Shown: positions 1-8,948, counted from the first letter of the stretch. The stretch is 64,000 bases of DNA from JAFEBO01 sp044221315 (GCA_044221315.1 JBGAPK010000006.1:62001-126000); one strand, 5' to 3'. Notes: generated from the letters alone by a model not told the origin. A program made the numbers and translations.

Positions 1-393
1 CATGCGGCGCTGAATCCGAAAACCTATGGACAGGCGTACAACGCGACGCGGCGGGAACATCTGACTTGGCGTGGCTACTACCGGGAGGTGGCGGCGGCGC
101 TCGGGCGGAAGGCTCGGCTGATATTCATGCCGGCTTCCTGGATTGTGGCGCATGATCCGGAGCGGTTTGGGTTTCTACGCGAGATCAGCGGGTTTCACGG
201 GGCGTACGACTCGTCGAAGGCGGAGCGGGATGTGCCGCAGTTCCGGTGTGAGATTGGATTGGAGGAGGGGGCGCGGGAAGTGCTTCTCGATCAGAAGCGG
301 CGCGGGGCGTGGAGGGAGAGCGCGTCGGACATCAGGTATGCCGCGATGGTGGAGGAGGCGGAGAGGATTGGGATGGTGGGGGTTGAGGCCTAG
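1..393 (+). CDS. NAD-dependent epimerase/dehydratase (extended SDR), C-terminal part
   Basis: Open from the left edge in frame 1, giving the last 130 residues of a protein. The run AALNPKTYGQAYNATRREHLTW followed by an amphipathic helix and the hydrophobic RLIFMPASWI is the kind of C-terminal half seen in nucleotide-sugar epimerases and dehydratases: substrate-binding loop, then the helix before the last strand. The tail has FHGAYDSSKAERDVPQF, like the segment where these enzymes reposition a terminal domain. The Rossmann fold and the YxxxK motif would lie outside the window. The polysaccharide genes a few kb downstream would fit a sugar-nucleotide role, but the substrate cannot be told. An internal GTG at position 88 is not taken as the start because the frame is open and family-like upstream of it. 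Confidence 0.7.
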   Translation, partial: HAALNPKTYGQAYNATRREHLTWRGYYREVAAALGRKARLIFMPASWIVAHDPERFGFLREISGFHGAYDSSKAERDVPQFRCEIGLEEGAREVLLDQKRRGAWRESASDIRYAAMVEEAERIGMVGVEA

Positions 394-591
394 CAGAATG
401 ACCGGGGCACAGGAACTGGGCTGCCGCAGGCGGTTGTTGGGGGTGTCGGCAATCGGGTTTGGGAAGCGGGCCGGGGTCTGCTTTGCAATTTGTTTGGCGT
501 GGAAGCGGAACGGGAATCGGCGCGCGATTGTGTGATCGTCGGGGTTGCGTCGGTCGGGGTTGGTGGTAGGCTGCGGCGGGAGGGCATCCAT

Positions 592-1479
592 ATGGCGAAT
601 CACTTGATGAAGGGCGGCTCTGTCGGGGCGATGGTTGTGGCGTTTGCAGGGATGAGTTTGGGAATTGGGGCGGCGCTGGGGGCGGAGCAGCACATCGTGC
701 TTCCGGCGGCGTTTGAGAGTGCGGAGGGGGGGGTCAACAACAACGTCCCGATTGGGGCGGGGCTGGGCACCTACCAGGTGATGTATTCGGCGGGAGAAAT
801 GTCGGGCGTGGCGCTGCACAGCCGCATCACGGGGTTTCAGCTTCGACAGGACAACCTTTTCGGGTTTGTTCCGTGGCCGCGGGTCGACGTGACGATCGCG
901 GACTATCGCGTGTTCATGGGGACGAGCAATCGGGTTCCGGCCGGATTCAGCAATACGTTCGCCGAGAACATCATCGCAAAGCAACAGGTGATGTCGGGGC
1001 CGCTCTTTCTTGCGAAGAACGCCTTCCCCGCCGGGCCGTTCGGCGGACCGCCGCGGGCGTGGGGGCCGGTGATTCAGCTCGATGCGGAGTACAAGTACGA
1101 GGGCGGTCCGCTGGTGATCGAGTTCAGGAGTGTGGGTGCGGGGAGCGATGGTGGAACGTCTGGTGATGCGACGACAAACAGCGCGGCGGCGGCGGGGGGC
1201 GGGAACGCGACAAGCACCGAGGCGACGACATCGAACGGCGGGAGCGTGGCGATCATCCGGCTGACCTATGTGCCGCCGGGGTGTCCGGCGGATTTGAATC
1301 ACGATGAACAGGTGGATGACGCGGACTTTGTGATTTTCGTCGCGGCGTACAACATTCTGGATTGCGCGGATCCGGCGATGCCGGCGGGTTGCCCGGCGGA
1401 TATGAACAGTGACGGCGTCGTGGAGGACGGGGACTTTGTGATTTTCGTCGCGGCGTACAACGAATTGGTGTGTCCGTGA
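592..1479 (+). CDS. Secreted GC-type dockerin-tagged protein, single-copy unknown domain
   Basis: 295 residues. The ATG follows a good ribosome site (GGGAGGG, about 6 nt upstream) and opens a signal peptide of about 28 residues ending near ALGA. The middle is a beta-rich domain of about 175 residues that I cannot name; it resembles each of the three repeats in the protein encoded at 2892-4946 (shared features: QVM/QIV..A.EM.G, a PWP/TWP turn, a GPL..P strand, a YEGGPL/YAGGGL strand). The C-terminus holds two dockerin-like calcium loops, CPADLNHDEQVDDADF and CPADMNSDGVVEDGDF, each followed by a FVAAYN helix and separated by ILDCADPAMPAG. Dockerins normally plug into cohesins on another protein; none is seen here. 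Probably exported and held at the cell surface. Confidence 0.85.
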   Translation: MANHLMKGGSVGAMVVAFAGMSLGIGAALGAEQHIVLPAAFESAEGGVNNNVPIGAGLGTYQVMYSAGEMSGVALHSRITGFQLRQDNLFGFVPWPRVDVTIADYRVFMGTSNRVPAGFSNTFAENIIAKQQVMSGPLFLAKNAFPAGPFGGPPRAWGPVIQLDAEYKYEGGPLVIEFRSVGAGSDGGTSGDATTNSAAAAGGGNATSTEATTSNGGSVAIIRLTYVPPGCPADLNHDEQVDDADFVIFVAAYNILDCADPAMPAGCPADMNSDGVVEDGDFVIFVAAYNELVCP

Positions 1480-1713
1480 AAGGAGCAGCGGAGGGGTGGA
1501 TCCGCGGAGCGGGAAAGAAACCGCAAAAGATGCGAAGCGGGAACCAGCAGACTTGCCGGGGAGAGTTTGATCGGGCGTGCGGGAATTGCTCGGCACGACC
1601 ACCTGCGGAGAACAGGAGTTGGTGAATGTTTGCGTCTTGGCGGGAGGGGGTCGGCGCGGTAGACTAGGGTGAGCGGGGGTAAAGCTATCGGCGCGGGCCG
1701 GACGGAGAGACCC

Positions 1714-2511
1714 ATGAATGCGAAGTTGTGTGCGGGCGCGTGCGTTCTTGTGTGCTGCGCGGGGGCGGCTCGGGCGCAGTTGGTCCTCACGAGCGATCAG
1801 CGGGCGATCACGGTGGAGGCGGCGGGGTCGACGGGGGTGGCGTTTCCGGCGCCGTCGTACAGCCCGTTCAACAGGGACCTGAGCAAGGACATCCCGTCCG
1901 GCGGCGGAAACGGGAAGGCGCGCGGGACGCAGAACTCGACGGTGTCGGTGAGCGCGTTCTCGGCGACGGGGCTCGGCTCGGCGGAGTCGAACGCGGGGCC
2001 GGCGAACTGCATCCTCTCGCAGGCGACGAGCGACTTCCGGATCCTGTTCAAGGTGAACGGGGCGGTGGGGTACAGCGCGACTGGGTCGGTGGATGGCGCG
2101 CAGTTCCGGCTGGCGGAGCCCATCGCGGGCGCGATTCAACTGGTGCAGGCGCCGGTGGGGACGCCGACGCCGTTCGCGGTGTCGGGGACGCTGCGGCCGG
2201 GGCGGGCGTACACGATGCTCATTCAGGCGAGCCAGTTGACGAACGCGTGCGACGGGAATTCGGTCTCGCTGGCGGGGAGTTACTCGCTGGACGCGACGTT
2301 TACGACCTTGCCGCCGTGCCCGGGCGATTTGAATTACGACCGGCTGGTAGACGACACGGATTTCACGATCTTCGCGGTGGCGTACGACGCTCTTTTGTGC
2401 CCGGACCCGCCGGCGCTGTGCGAGGCGGACCTGAATCAAGACACGCTGGTGGATGATGCGGATTTTTCGATCTTCGCGGTGGCGTATGACGCGCTTTTGT
2501 GTCCGGAGTAG
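1714..2511 (+). CDS. Secreted GC-type dockerin-tagged protein
   Basis: 265 residues. The start ATG lies just after GGAGAG and begins a signal peptide, MNAKLCAGACVLVCCAGAARA. The mature part is rich in Ser, Gly, Ala and Thr and looks like a beta-sandwich, but I do not recognise the family. Two dockerin-like loops end the protein (GDLNYDRLVDDTDF and ADLNQDTLVDDADF, each with FAVAYDALLCP). The final Glu codon and the TAG stop lie inside the first unit of an 8-bp tandem repeat that runs on past the gene, so the repeat seems to have fixed where the protein ends (LLCPE here, LLCP or LVCP in several relatives). It is the second of three dockerin genes on the same strand. Confidence 0.82.
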   Translation: MNAKLCAGACVLVCCAGAARAQLVLTSDQRAITVEAAGSTGVAFPAPSYSPFNRDLSKDIPSGGGNGKARGTQNSTVSVSAFSATGLGSAESNAGPANCILSQATSDFRILFKVNGAVGYSATGSVDGAQFRLAEPIAGAIQLVQAPVGTPTPFAVSGTLRPGRAYTMLIQASQLTNACDGNSVSLAGSYSLDATFTTLPPCPGDLNYDRLVDDTDFTIFAVAYDALLCPDPPALCEADLNQDTLVDDADFSIFAVAYDALLCPE

Positions 2512-2568
2512 CGGAGTAGCAGAAGAATCCGCAAAGCGGCAAAGCGGCAAAGCGGCAAAACGGCAAAC
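2505..2568. repeat. Eight-unit 8-bp tandem repeat starting at a stop codon
   Basis: Eight units: GGAGTAGC twice, AGAAGAAT, CCGCAAAG, CGGCAAAG twice, CGGCAAAA, CGGCAAAC. The first unit holds the TAG stop (2509-2511) of the dockerin gene. The arrangement matches the copy at 55504-55567 read from the other strand. Confidence 0.8.
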
Positions 2569-2891
2569 GGGGATTGAGGGTCGGCGGCGAATGGCGATTT
2601 GAACGCCGGCGGCGGTATTTGTTTTTCGTCGGCCCTCCGGGCCGGGTGAGTCTGTTTCGCTTTCCGGCGGCTGGAACGCTTTGCGATCTGCGCCGCCGGC
2701 AACGGGCGTGCGCCCTTCGGGCGGAAGCGAGGATCGTCGGGATCGGGGTGATTGCTGAATGCGGACGATGGAATGCACATGGCCGCGTGCTGATGGCTCG
2801 ACGCGAATCGCCATAGTGCGAGGGCACTTGCGGTGTTATTGCTTGCGTTGGGCGCGGTGTGTCGTGTAACATGTTTCCGACCGGAGGGAGC
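2512..2891. other. Gene-free region between two dockerin genes
   Basis: Starts with the octamer repeat. Then come GC-rich inverted sequences: CGGCCCTCCGGGCCG near 2629-2643 and GCGCCCTTCGGGC near 2709-2721. Near the next gene, TTGCGT and GTAACA, 17 nt apart, might be a weak promoter (about 2846-2874). No open frame here looks real. Confidence 0.4.
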
Positions 2892-4946
2892 ATGCGCACG
2901 CTGATTGGTTTGTGTTTCGGGTGCCTTTGTGTTGGACTGGCCGGGGCGGCTCTGGGCGATGATGTGGCGCCCAGCGCGGACAACCAGCCGTTTCATGCGC
3001 GGGGGACCACGAAGGTCTATCTCCTGGGGAAAAGCGCGGGGACGATCGCGCCGGGGGTGACCGATGTGCCGTTCTCGGCGGCGGGGCGGACGCTGGAGTG
3101 GGTGGACTTTGGATCGCAGATGTCGGTGATCGCGCCGGGTTCGAATCTCGTGTCGCTCGCCTTCCGCAATGCGACGACGGGGGCCTGGCCGCTGACGAAC
3201 GTGCAGTTCACGGATTTCACGGTGAAGGTTTCGCGGTCGGCGGGTGTTCCCGGGGCGATGTCGGCGACGATCGCGGATAACAACGCGGGGGATGAGGTGG
3301 TGGCGCGGACGGGGGCTCTGACGCTGCCCGCGGGCGCGATCGCGCCGAGGCCATCGGCCGGGTCCCGGGCACCGTTTTCGTTCGATGTCGGATTTTCGAA
3401 CGGGTATGCGTACGCGGGGGGACACACGCGGTTTTTGCTGTCGCATTCGAGTTCGCTCTCGGGGGGGATGAACCTGGAGGGCGTCGCGCCGGGCGATGGG
3501 GACTTTGGGTCGCTGGTGCAGGCTCGGGTGAGCGCGGGCGAGGGAGCGACGGAAACAACGCAGAATTCACCGGCGCCGACGGCACGGGTGGGGGTTGATG
3601 CGGCGGTCTCGCTGCCGCTGGTCGCGGCGACGACGAGCAACGGGACGGGTTCGTTCACGGGCTGCTTCGGGCAGAGCGCTTTCAGCGGGCAGTTCATCAT
3701 CGCGGCGGATCAGCTCGGGGCGATCCCGGCGGGTTCGCTGATCACATCGCTGAACCTGCGGCTGGCGCCGGGAGAGGATGCGTGGCCGGGGGCGCAGACG
3801 ACGACGGAGAATTTTCAGATCGAATTGGCGAGCGCGAGCCGCGGGCCGGGGTTGATGCTGGAGACGTTTAATGACAACGTGGGCGGGGGAGCGCTGCGTG
3901 TACGGGACGGGGCGCTCACGCTGAACCCGGGGACATTTCCGGCGGGATCGAGCGGGATGTACGGCGCGGCGATCGCGTTCCAGCGCGGGTTTGTGTATGC
4001 GGGCGGAGACTTGTGCGTGACGATCCGGCATGCGCCGTTCACGGTGAGCGGTCCGGCGTTCGATCGGGCAAATCCGCCGACGGCGATCAGGACGGTGACG
4101 GCGCCGGACGACGCGGCCTTCGGGGGGACGCTGATGAGCGGGGACGCGGGGCTGGCGATCCGGCTCGGGTACACGCCGTCGATTTGTTTTCCGAACATCT
4201 ACGCGACGGCGTCGGGCGGGGATGGGGCGTTTTTGTTTGATACTCCCCGGGTGCACCAGATCGTGTGCAACGCGTCGGAGATGGCGGGGATCCCGGTGGG
4301 GAGCGCGATCAGCGGGATGGCGTTTCGGATTTCGCCGGTGGGCGGGCTGACATACGTCACGTGGCCCGCGGCGACGGTGAGCGTGAGTCAGTTCGACGTG
4401 ACGCTGAGCACGGCGCAGACGACGGCGGCGACGATGAGCGGGACGTTCAACCTGAACGAGGGTTTGGACCGCGTGCTGGTGCGGAGCGGACCGCTGACGA
4501 TTCCGGCGCTTTCGATGAAGGTGGTCGGGGCTTCGGTGGCGGAGCAGACATTTGTGGTGGAGTTTCCGACGCCGTTCATCTATGCCGGCGGCGGGCTGTG
4601 CATAACGATGCGCAACGGGCAGATGAGCGGCGTCTCGCCGGTGAACTTCGACGGAAAGTTCAACAACACGACGGTGCACGCGAAGCGGGCGACCGGATCA
4701 TCGACGGCGACTTTCGGGAACAACGCGGCGGCGCTCTCGACGCGGCTGGTGTTTGTGCCGCCGGTCGAGACGTGCCCGGCGGACCTGAACCACGACAACC
4801 TGGTGGACGACAATGACTTTGTGCTGTTCGTGGTGGCGTACGACACGCTGGTGACGCCGGCGGGGGATTTCAACTTTGACGGCGTGACGGATGACGCCGA
4901 TTTTTCGGTGTTTGTGGTGGGGTATGACACGCTGTTATGTTCGTGA
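2892..4946 (+). CDS. Secreted GC-type dockerin-tagged protein with a triplicated unknown domain
   Basis: 684 residues. I chose the ATG just after GGAGGGAGC; it opens a signal peptide ending near GAALG. The body has three similar domains of about 180-200 residues (roughly 33-205, 245-430 and 438-615). Each carries a hydrophobic run after IPxGSxIxxLxxR, a WP turn, a strand ending in a GALTLP/GPLTIP motif and a final FVYAGGxLCIT-like strand. The same domain occurs once in the protein at 592-1479. A dockerin pair closes the protein: ADLNHDNLVDDNDF..FVVAYDTL and DFNFDGVTDDADF..FVVGYDTLLC. The second loop lacks the usual leading Cys-Pro. Likely an exported surface or matrix protein; function unknown. 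Confidence 0.85.
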   Translation: MRTLIGLCFGCLCVGLAGAALGDDVAPSADNQPFHARGTTKVYLLGKSAGTIAPGVTDVPFSAAGRTLEWVDFGSQMSVIAPGSNLVSLAFRNATTGAWPLTNVQFTDFTVKVSRSAGVPGAMSATIADNNAGDEVVARTGALTLPAGAIAPRPSAGSRAPFSFDVGFSNGYAYAGGHTRFLLSHSSSLSGGMNLEGVAPGDGDFGSLVQARVSAGEGATETTQNSPAPTARVGVDAAVSLPLVAATTSNGTGSFTGCFGQSAFSGQFIIAADQLGAIPAGSLITSLNLRLAPGEDAWPGAQTTTENFQIELASASRGPGLMLETFNDNVGGGALRVRDGALTLNPGTFPAGSSGMYGAAIAFQRGFVYAGGDLCVTIRHAPFTVSGPAFDRANPPTAIRTVTAPDDAAFGGTLMSGDAGLAIRLGYTPSICFPNIYATASGGDGAFLFDTPRVHQIVCNASEMAGIPVGSAISGMAFRISPVGGLTYVTWPAATVSVSQFDVTLSTAQTTAATMSGTFNLNEGLDRVLVRSGPLTIPALSMKVVGASVAEQTFVVEFPTPFIYAGGGLCITMRNGQMSGVSPVNFDGKFNNTTVHAKRATGSSTATFGNNAAALSTRLVFVPPVETCPADLNHDNLVDDNDFVLFVVAYDTLVTPAGDFNFDGVTDDADFSVFVVGYDTLLCS

Positions 4947-4991
4947 GCAGAGCAGCAGGCGGAATTGTGAATCCTGTCGATATTGGTCGGC

Positions 4992-6296
4992 TCAGGTCGC
5001 CGCGATTCCGGCCGGTGCGGCGTCGCCCTGGGGGACTGGACTGGGCGTGCCGGGCGGGAAGGCCTCGAGGAGGACCTTGGCGTATTTCTCGCCGGCGGCT
5101 TCGAGTGTGAATTCGCGCTCGAAGAGGGCGCGGGCGTTGCGGCCCTTGCGCTTGGTCATGCCGGGGTCGGCGATCATCTCGCGGATGCCGTTGGCCAGGC
5201 CGATGGCGTTGCCGACCTTGAACCACATGCCGACGTCGTGCTCGTCGACGAGCTGGCGGAGTTCGGAGCGTTCCTCGCTGATGGCGATGATGGGGCGGCC
5301 GACGGCGAGGGAGGAGTAGAGCTTGCTGGGGAAGCTGATGCCTTCGACGCCCTTGGCGATGGTGACGAGCGAGGCGTCGCAGGCGGTGAGGGAATCGGGT
5401 AGTTTCTCGAAGGGCTGGTAGGGGAGGACGATGGTGTTCTTGAGGCCGCGCTTGGCGATCTGGTCTTCGATCCAGGCGCGCCTGCCGCCGGCGCCGACGA
5501 GGACGAGGCGGAAGTTTTCCTTTTTGAGCAGTTCGGCGGCGCCGAGGAGAGTCTCGAAGTCGTAGTAGAGGCCGAGGTTGCCCGAGTACATGAGGGTGAA
5601 GGGCTCGATGAGGCCGTGGGTCTTGGCGAAGGCGCTCTCGGCCTTGGGCTTGGCGGTGAGTTCGCGGGCGTCGGCCCAGTTGTAGATGACGTGGACGCGT
5701 GCGGGATCGAGGCCGTAGGTCTCGCAGACGAGCTTCTTGGCGCTCTCGCAGAGGACGATGGTCTGTTCGGCCTGGCGGTAGATGAGCTTGTTGACGCGGT
5801 GCCAGAAGCGCTCGATCAGGCCGCCCTTTTTGATGGTGCCGACCCAGACGGCCATGTCGGGGTATGCGTCGTGAAGGAGCTTGACGTAGCGGTGGCGGCG
5901 GACGACGCTGACGACGGCGCCGATGATGCCCAGGAAGGGCGGGTTGGTGGTGTAGAGATGGACGGTGTCGCGCCGGCTGAGGAGCAGCATGCGGAGCGTC
6001 AGGGGGACCATGAAGGTGAGGAAGTTGAGGATTCGCCCGGGGAGTTTGTCCTTGCTGAAGCGGGTGGTGATGAGGCGGCGGACGTAGACGCCGTCGCGCC
6101 ATTCGCGGAGTTCGACGGGCTGCCAGGTCTCGCGCGGGCCGTAGCAGGGGCGGCAGGTATCGACCTGGACGAAGAAGCCCCGGCGGACGAGGTCGGTGGC
6201 GAGTTCATGCAGCAAGTGCCCGGTCGAGGCGACATCGGGGACGTAGAACTGGTTCAGGATCAGAACCCGGGGCTTCTTGGATTCGCGGATGGGCAT
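4992..6296 (-). CDS. Glycosyltransferase family 4 protein (GT-B fold)
   Basis: 434 residues. It transfers a sugar from an activated donor, probably in surface polysaccharide or O-antigen synthesis at the inner face of the membrane. The N-terminus has RVLILNQFYVPDVASTGH, typical of WbuB-like GT4 enzymes. The C-terminal donor domain carries TLMYSGNLGLYYDFETLL, LVLVGAGGRR and FPSKLYSSLAVGRPIIA, the last covering the usual nucleotide-sugar contacts. The frame stays open upstream for another 124 codons, but that stretch is low complexity and overlaps the divergent GT2 gene; the chosen ATG sits just before the first beta strand. Its 3' end faces the dockerin gene 45 nt away. A short hydrophobic stretch near residues 95-115 may hold it to the membrane. 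Confidence 0.88.
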   Translation of the reverse strand: MPIRESKKPRVLILNQFYVPDVASTGHLLHELATDLVRRGFFVQVDTCRPCYGPRETWQPVELREWRDGVYVRRLITTRFSKDKLPGRILNFLTFMVPLTLRMLLLSRRDTVHLYTTNPPFLGIIGAVVSVVRRHRYVKLLHDAYPDMAVWVGTIKKGGLIERFWHRVNKLIYRQAEQTIVLCESAKKLVCETYGLDPARVHVIYNWADARELTAKPKAESAFAKTHGLIEPFTLMYSGNLGLYYDFETLLGAAELLKKENFRLVLVGAGGRRAWIEDQIAKRGLKNTIVLPYQPFEKLPDSLTACDASLVTIAKGVEGISFPSKLYSSLAVGRPIIAISEERSELRQLVDEHDVGMWFKVGNAIGLANGIREMIADPGMTKRKGRNARALFEREFTLEAAGEKYAKVLLEAFPPGTPSPVPQGDAAPAGIAAT

Positions 6297-6576
6297 GAGA
6301 CGGTCGAGGGAGACCAGACGAACGGGGCGGATTGTTGGCCCGGATCGCGAAGCCGGGGGGAGCCACTGCGGAACGGTCGGGGAGGGCGCGCGGACGCCTT
6401 GACCTTGTATCGTAAGGATCGGGATCGGGGTTGACCCGATATGTGCTTCGGGGGCCATGGCCGGAGCGGATGTCCGGCGGACTGGGCGATCTTGCGTTTG
6501 GGGGCTGGTTCGGGCCGGCGCGGCCGGAATGACCGGTTTGCGGCGGATTGACGGGGCGTTATTCGACTGTGAGACG

Positions 6577-7449
6577 ATGGCCAGACCGCTCGATGAGATC
6601 CGCGGGAAGTACGAGGGGCCGCGGCCGGCGGTTTCGGTGGTGATATTGACCAAGGACGAGGAGATCAATATCGAGGGGGCGATCGCAAGCTGCGCGTGGT
6701 CGGACGACGTACACGTGCTGGATTCGGGGTCGGGGGATCGGACTGTCGAACTGGCTCGGCGGGCTGGGGCGGGGGTGCACGTGCATCCGTTCGAGTCGTT
6801 CGGGAAGCAGCGGAACTGGGCGATCGATCACATCCCGATGAAGCACGACTGGGTATTTCACCTGGACGCGGACGAGCGTTTCACGCCGGGGCTGGTGCGG
6901 GAGATGGCGGATGTCCTCGCGAAAGGGCCGGACGCGGCGGGGTTCTTCGTTGCGAACCAGATGATTCTGGATGAGACATGGATAAAGCGGGCCAGCGGGT
7001 ATCCGGCGGTGCAGATGCGGCTGTTTCACAAGGGGCGGATGCGGTTTGAGGACAAGGGGCACGGGCAGCGCGAGTTCACGAGCGGGAAGGTTGGGAGGCT
7101 CCAGACGCCGTACGTGCACTACAACTTTTCCAAGGGGCTGGACGATTGGCGGAAGCGGCACGACCGGTACAGCACGTTGGAAGCGGAGGAGATTCTGAAG
7201 GGCGCGGGAAAGGGTGCTTGGTCGCGGCTGGTGTCGGGGGATGCGATCGCGCGGCGGCGGGCGATGAAGGAACTGGCGGGGGGGCTGCCGCTGCGGGCAC
7301 AACTCCGGTGGCTGCACACCGTGATTCTGAAGGGTGCGATGCTTGATGGGGCTGCGGGGATCAAGTACGCGGGGCTGCTGTATTGGTATGAGAGGGAGAT
7401 TGCGAGAAAGGTCAGGATGGGCCGTGCGGGGGGCGGATCACCTGATTGA
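6577..7449 (+). CDS. Glycosyltransferase family 2 protein (WaaE/KdtX-like)
   Basis: 290 residues. The GT-A fold starts at once: SVVILTKDEEINIEGAI, then VLDSGSGDRTVELA and the metal-binding FHLDADERFTP (DxD type). The second half, with NQMILDETWIKR, PAVQMRLFHKG and YNFSKGLDDWRKRH, is typical of the WaaE group, which adds a sugar to lipopolysaccharide core, but planctomycete homologues may act on other glycans. It is divergent from the GT4 gene with about 280 nt between the starts, so the two may share a regulatory region. The start is uncertain: an in-frame ATG at 6529 and a GTG further upstream are possible, but homology-like sequence begins only after 6577. Confidence 0.87.
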   Translation: MARPLDEIRGKYEGPRPAVSVVILTKDEEINIEGAIASCAWSDDVHVLDSGSGDRTVELARRAGAGVHVHPFESFGKQRNWAIDHIPMKHDWVFHLDADERFTPGLVREMADVLAKGPDAAGFFVANQMILDETWIKRASGYPAVQMRLFHKGRMRFEDKGHGQREFTSGKVGRLQTPYVHYNFSKGLDDWRKRHDRYSTLEAEEILKGAGKGAWSRLVSGDAIARRRAMKELAGGLPLRAQLRWLHTVILKGAMLDGAAGIKYAGLLYWYEREIARKVRMGRAGGGSPD

Positions 7450-7470
7450 GAGTGTGCATTGGAATCCTCC

Positions 7471-7510
7471 CTTCTCCAACCCCTCCCCTCAGGGGAGGGG
7501 CTTCAGAAGA
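7471..7510. repeat. Hairpin repeat, copy A
   Basis: A 9-bp perfect stem (CCCCTCCCC at 7480-7488, GGGGAGGGG at 7492-7500) with a TCA loop, flanked by CTCCAAC on the left and CTTCAGAAGA on the right. A close relative lies at 11626-11668. There is no T-run, so a simple terminator role for the upstream GT2 gene is doubtful. It sits about 110 nt before the next gene. Confidence 0.6.
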
Positions 7511-7622
7511 TGCATGACCTTGCGTTTCGCTGGCGATACGATCGGACCTGTGTCTCGTGCGGGCAAGGGTCCGGCGGGAATGAAATGCAACTTCGCCGGA
7601 TTCGGCAGATAGGGAGCGTTGA

Positions 7623-8513
7623 ATGCTTGGTCGCAATGTTGCTCGTGGGGGTGCTCGTGGGGCTGTGCGCGGACTGGTGCTGGGGATGATTCTGCCGCTG
7701 TGCGCGGTGATGAGCGTGGGTGCGCCGGCGGCCCGCGCCGACGCGGACGGGGCGGTGTATCAGAAGCTTGCCGAGACGAAGAGCCCGGCGATCGTGACGA
7801 TCAAGTTCGTGCTCAAGATCAGCATGGGCGGGAGCGACGAGGAGCGGGAGACGGAAGTGGCGGGCGTGATGATCGAGCCCGACGGGCTGGTGATGGGGAG
7901 CAACCTGCAGCTGGGCGGCGTGTCGGAGGCGATGCGGAGCTTCATGTCGGCGGGGATGAGCATGAGCCCCAAGGACATCAAGGTGCTGGTGGGCGACGAC
8001 ACCGAGGGCGTCGAGGCGAAACTGGTGGCGCGCGACAGCGAACTCGACCTGGCGTGGGTGCAGATCACCAAGAAGCCGGAGAAGCCGTACGCGGCGATTG
8101 ACTTCTCGGCGGGCGGGAAGGCTGCGGTTGGCCAAACGCTGTTCAGCCTTGAGCGCCTCGGCAAGTTCTTTGACCGGACGCCGACGGTCAACGATTTCCG
8201 GGTGGGCGCGATAGTGAGCAAGCCGCGCCGATTGTTTGTGCCGAGCGCGCGGATCGGGACGGGGCTTGGGACGCCGATCTTCTCGGCGGACGGCACAGTG
8301 GTGGGCGTGACGATCCTGCAGTTGCCGAGCAAGGAGGAACTGGAAGCCGAGCAGGGGATGATGGGCGGTCAGCGCGGCGTGGGCGAGGTGATCCTGCCCG
8401 CGGATGATGTGGCGAACGCGATCAAGAAGGCGAAGGAAGCCGCGGCGAGCGGGAAGCCGGTCGATGAGACTCCTCCGGCGGCGAGCGCGGAAGAGAAGAA
8501 GGAAGAGAAGTAG
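7623..8513 (+). CDS. HtrA/DegP-like serine protease homologue lacking the catalytic His and Ser
   Basis: 296 residues; the start ATG follows AGGGAG. A signal peptide (ending near ARADA) sends it to the periplasm. The fold follows the S1C protease layout without a PDZ domain: VYQKLAETKSPAIVTIK, a VAGVMIEPDGLVMGSNLQ segment, RDSELDLAWVQI, then GLGTPIFSADGTVVGV. In active HtrA enzymes the second segment reads GSGVII..DGYILTNNHVV and the last reads GNSGGPL. Here the His position is Leu/Gln and the Ser site is gone, while the Asp in DLAWVQI is kept. It is therefore probably a pseudoprotease that binds or scaffolds proteins. The C-terminus is a low-complexity Ala/Glu/Lys tail. A strong terminator follows. 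Confidence 0.8.
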   Translation: MLGRNVARGGARGAVRGLVLGMILPLCAVMSVGAPAARADADGAVYQKLAETKSPAIVTIKFVLKISMGGSDEERETEVAGVMIEPDGLVMGSNLQLGGVSEAMRSFMSAGMSMSPKDIKVLVGDDTEGVEAKLVARDSELDLAWVQITKKPEKPYAAIDFSAGGKAAVGQTLFSLERLGKFFDRTPTVNDFRVGAIVSKPRRLFVPSARIGTGLGTPIFSADGTVVGVTILQLPSKEELEAEQGMMGGQRGVGEVILPADDVANAIKKAKEAAASGKPVDETPPAASAEEKKEEK

Positions 8514-8555
8514 CGCTCGGCTGACAGCGGTCGGCCGGTAGAGAACAGAAGAGAG

Positions 8556-8582
8556 AAGGCCCGCCTTTGGCGGGCTTTTTTC
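8556..8582 (+). terminator. Rho-independent terminator after the HtrA-like gene
   Basis: Stem GCCCGCC (8559-8565) and GGCGGGC (8569-8575) with a TTT loop, followed by six T residues. It lies about 45 nt after the stop codon. Confidence 0.85.
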
Positions 8583-8599
8583 TTGGGAGGGTGGAGCCG

Positions 8600-8929
8600 C
8601 TATCGGGGAGGGTTGGGGCCTTTGCCGCATTCGGGGCAGCACTCGTACGAGTGGAGGCCGGTCCGGGAGTAGCCGCAGTTCCAGCAGCGGCCCTTGAGTG
8701 CACGTATCTTGCGATCGGTGATGATGAAAGCGGCGGGAATCAGCAGGCAAATGCTGGCGGGCACGTAGTTGTGAATGGTCTGCATGTTTCGCGAATTGGA
8801 GAACACCCATCGAATGGCCTCTGCGACGGGAATAGTGACAACCAGCACGAGCGTGCAGAAAAAGACGCAATTCCGACGGTACTTTTCGGCCAGGCCTGGC
8901 CCGCGAATTCTAAAGCGATTCTCTTCCAT
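8600..8929 (-). CDS. Small membrane protein with C-terminal zinc ribbon
   Basis: 109 residues. The start ATG has AGGGA just upstream. Two hydrophobic segments (VFFCTLVLVVTIPVAEAI and ASICLLIPAAFII) should span the membrane as a hairpin. They are followed by a cytoplasmic-style four-Cys ribbon: CWNCGY, a 9-residue spacer, then CPECG. CxxCGYxxxG with CPECG is a familiar ending on many small planctomycete membrane proteins of unknown role. It lies 19 nt after the stop of the epimerase gene on the same strand, so the two are probably co-transcribed. Function unknown. Confidence 0.75.
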   Translation of the reverse strand: MEENRFRIRGPGLAEKYRRNCVFFCTLVLVVTIPVAEAIRWVFSNSRNMQTIHNYVPASICLLIPAAFIITDRKIRALKGRCWNCGYSRTGLHSYECCPECGKGPNPPR

Positions 8930-8948
8930 CGATTCCCTGCGGAAGGCG

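Noticed and set aside
175..2814. Long open frame of 879 codons on the minus strand across two dockerin genes
   Set aside because: It is Arg- and Pro-rich, has no domain, and lies opposite genes with signal peptides, dockerin motifs and good ribosome sites. GC-rich genes often leave such open frames.
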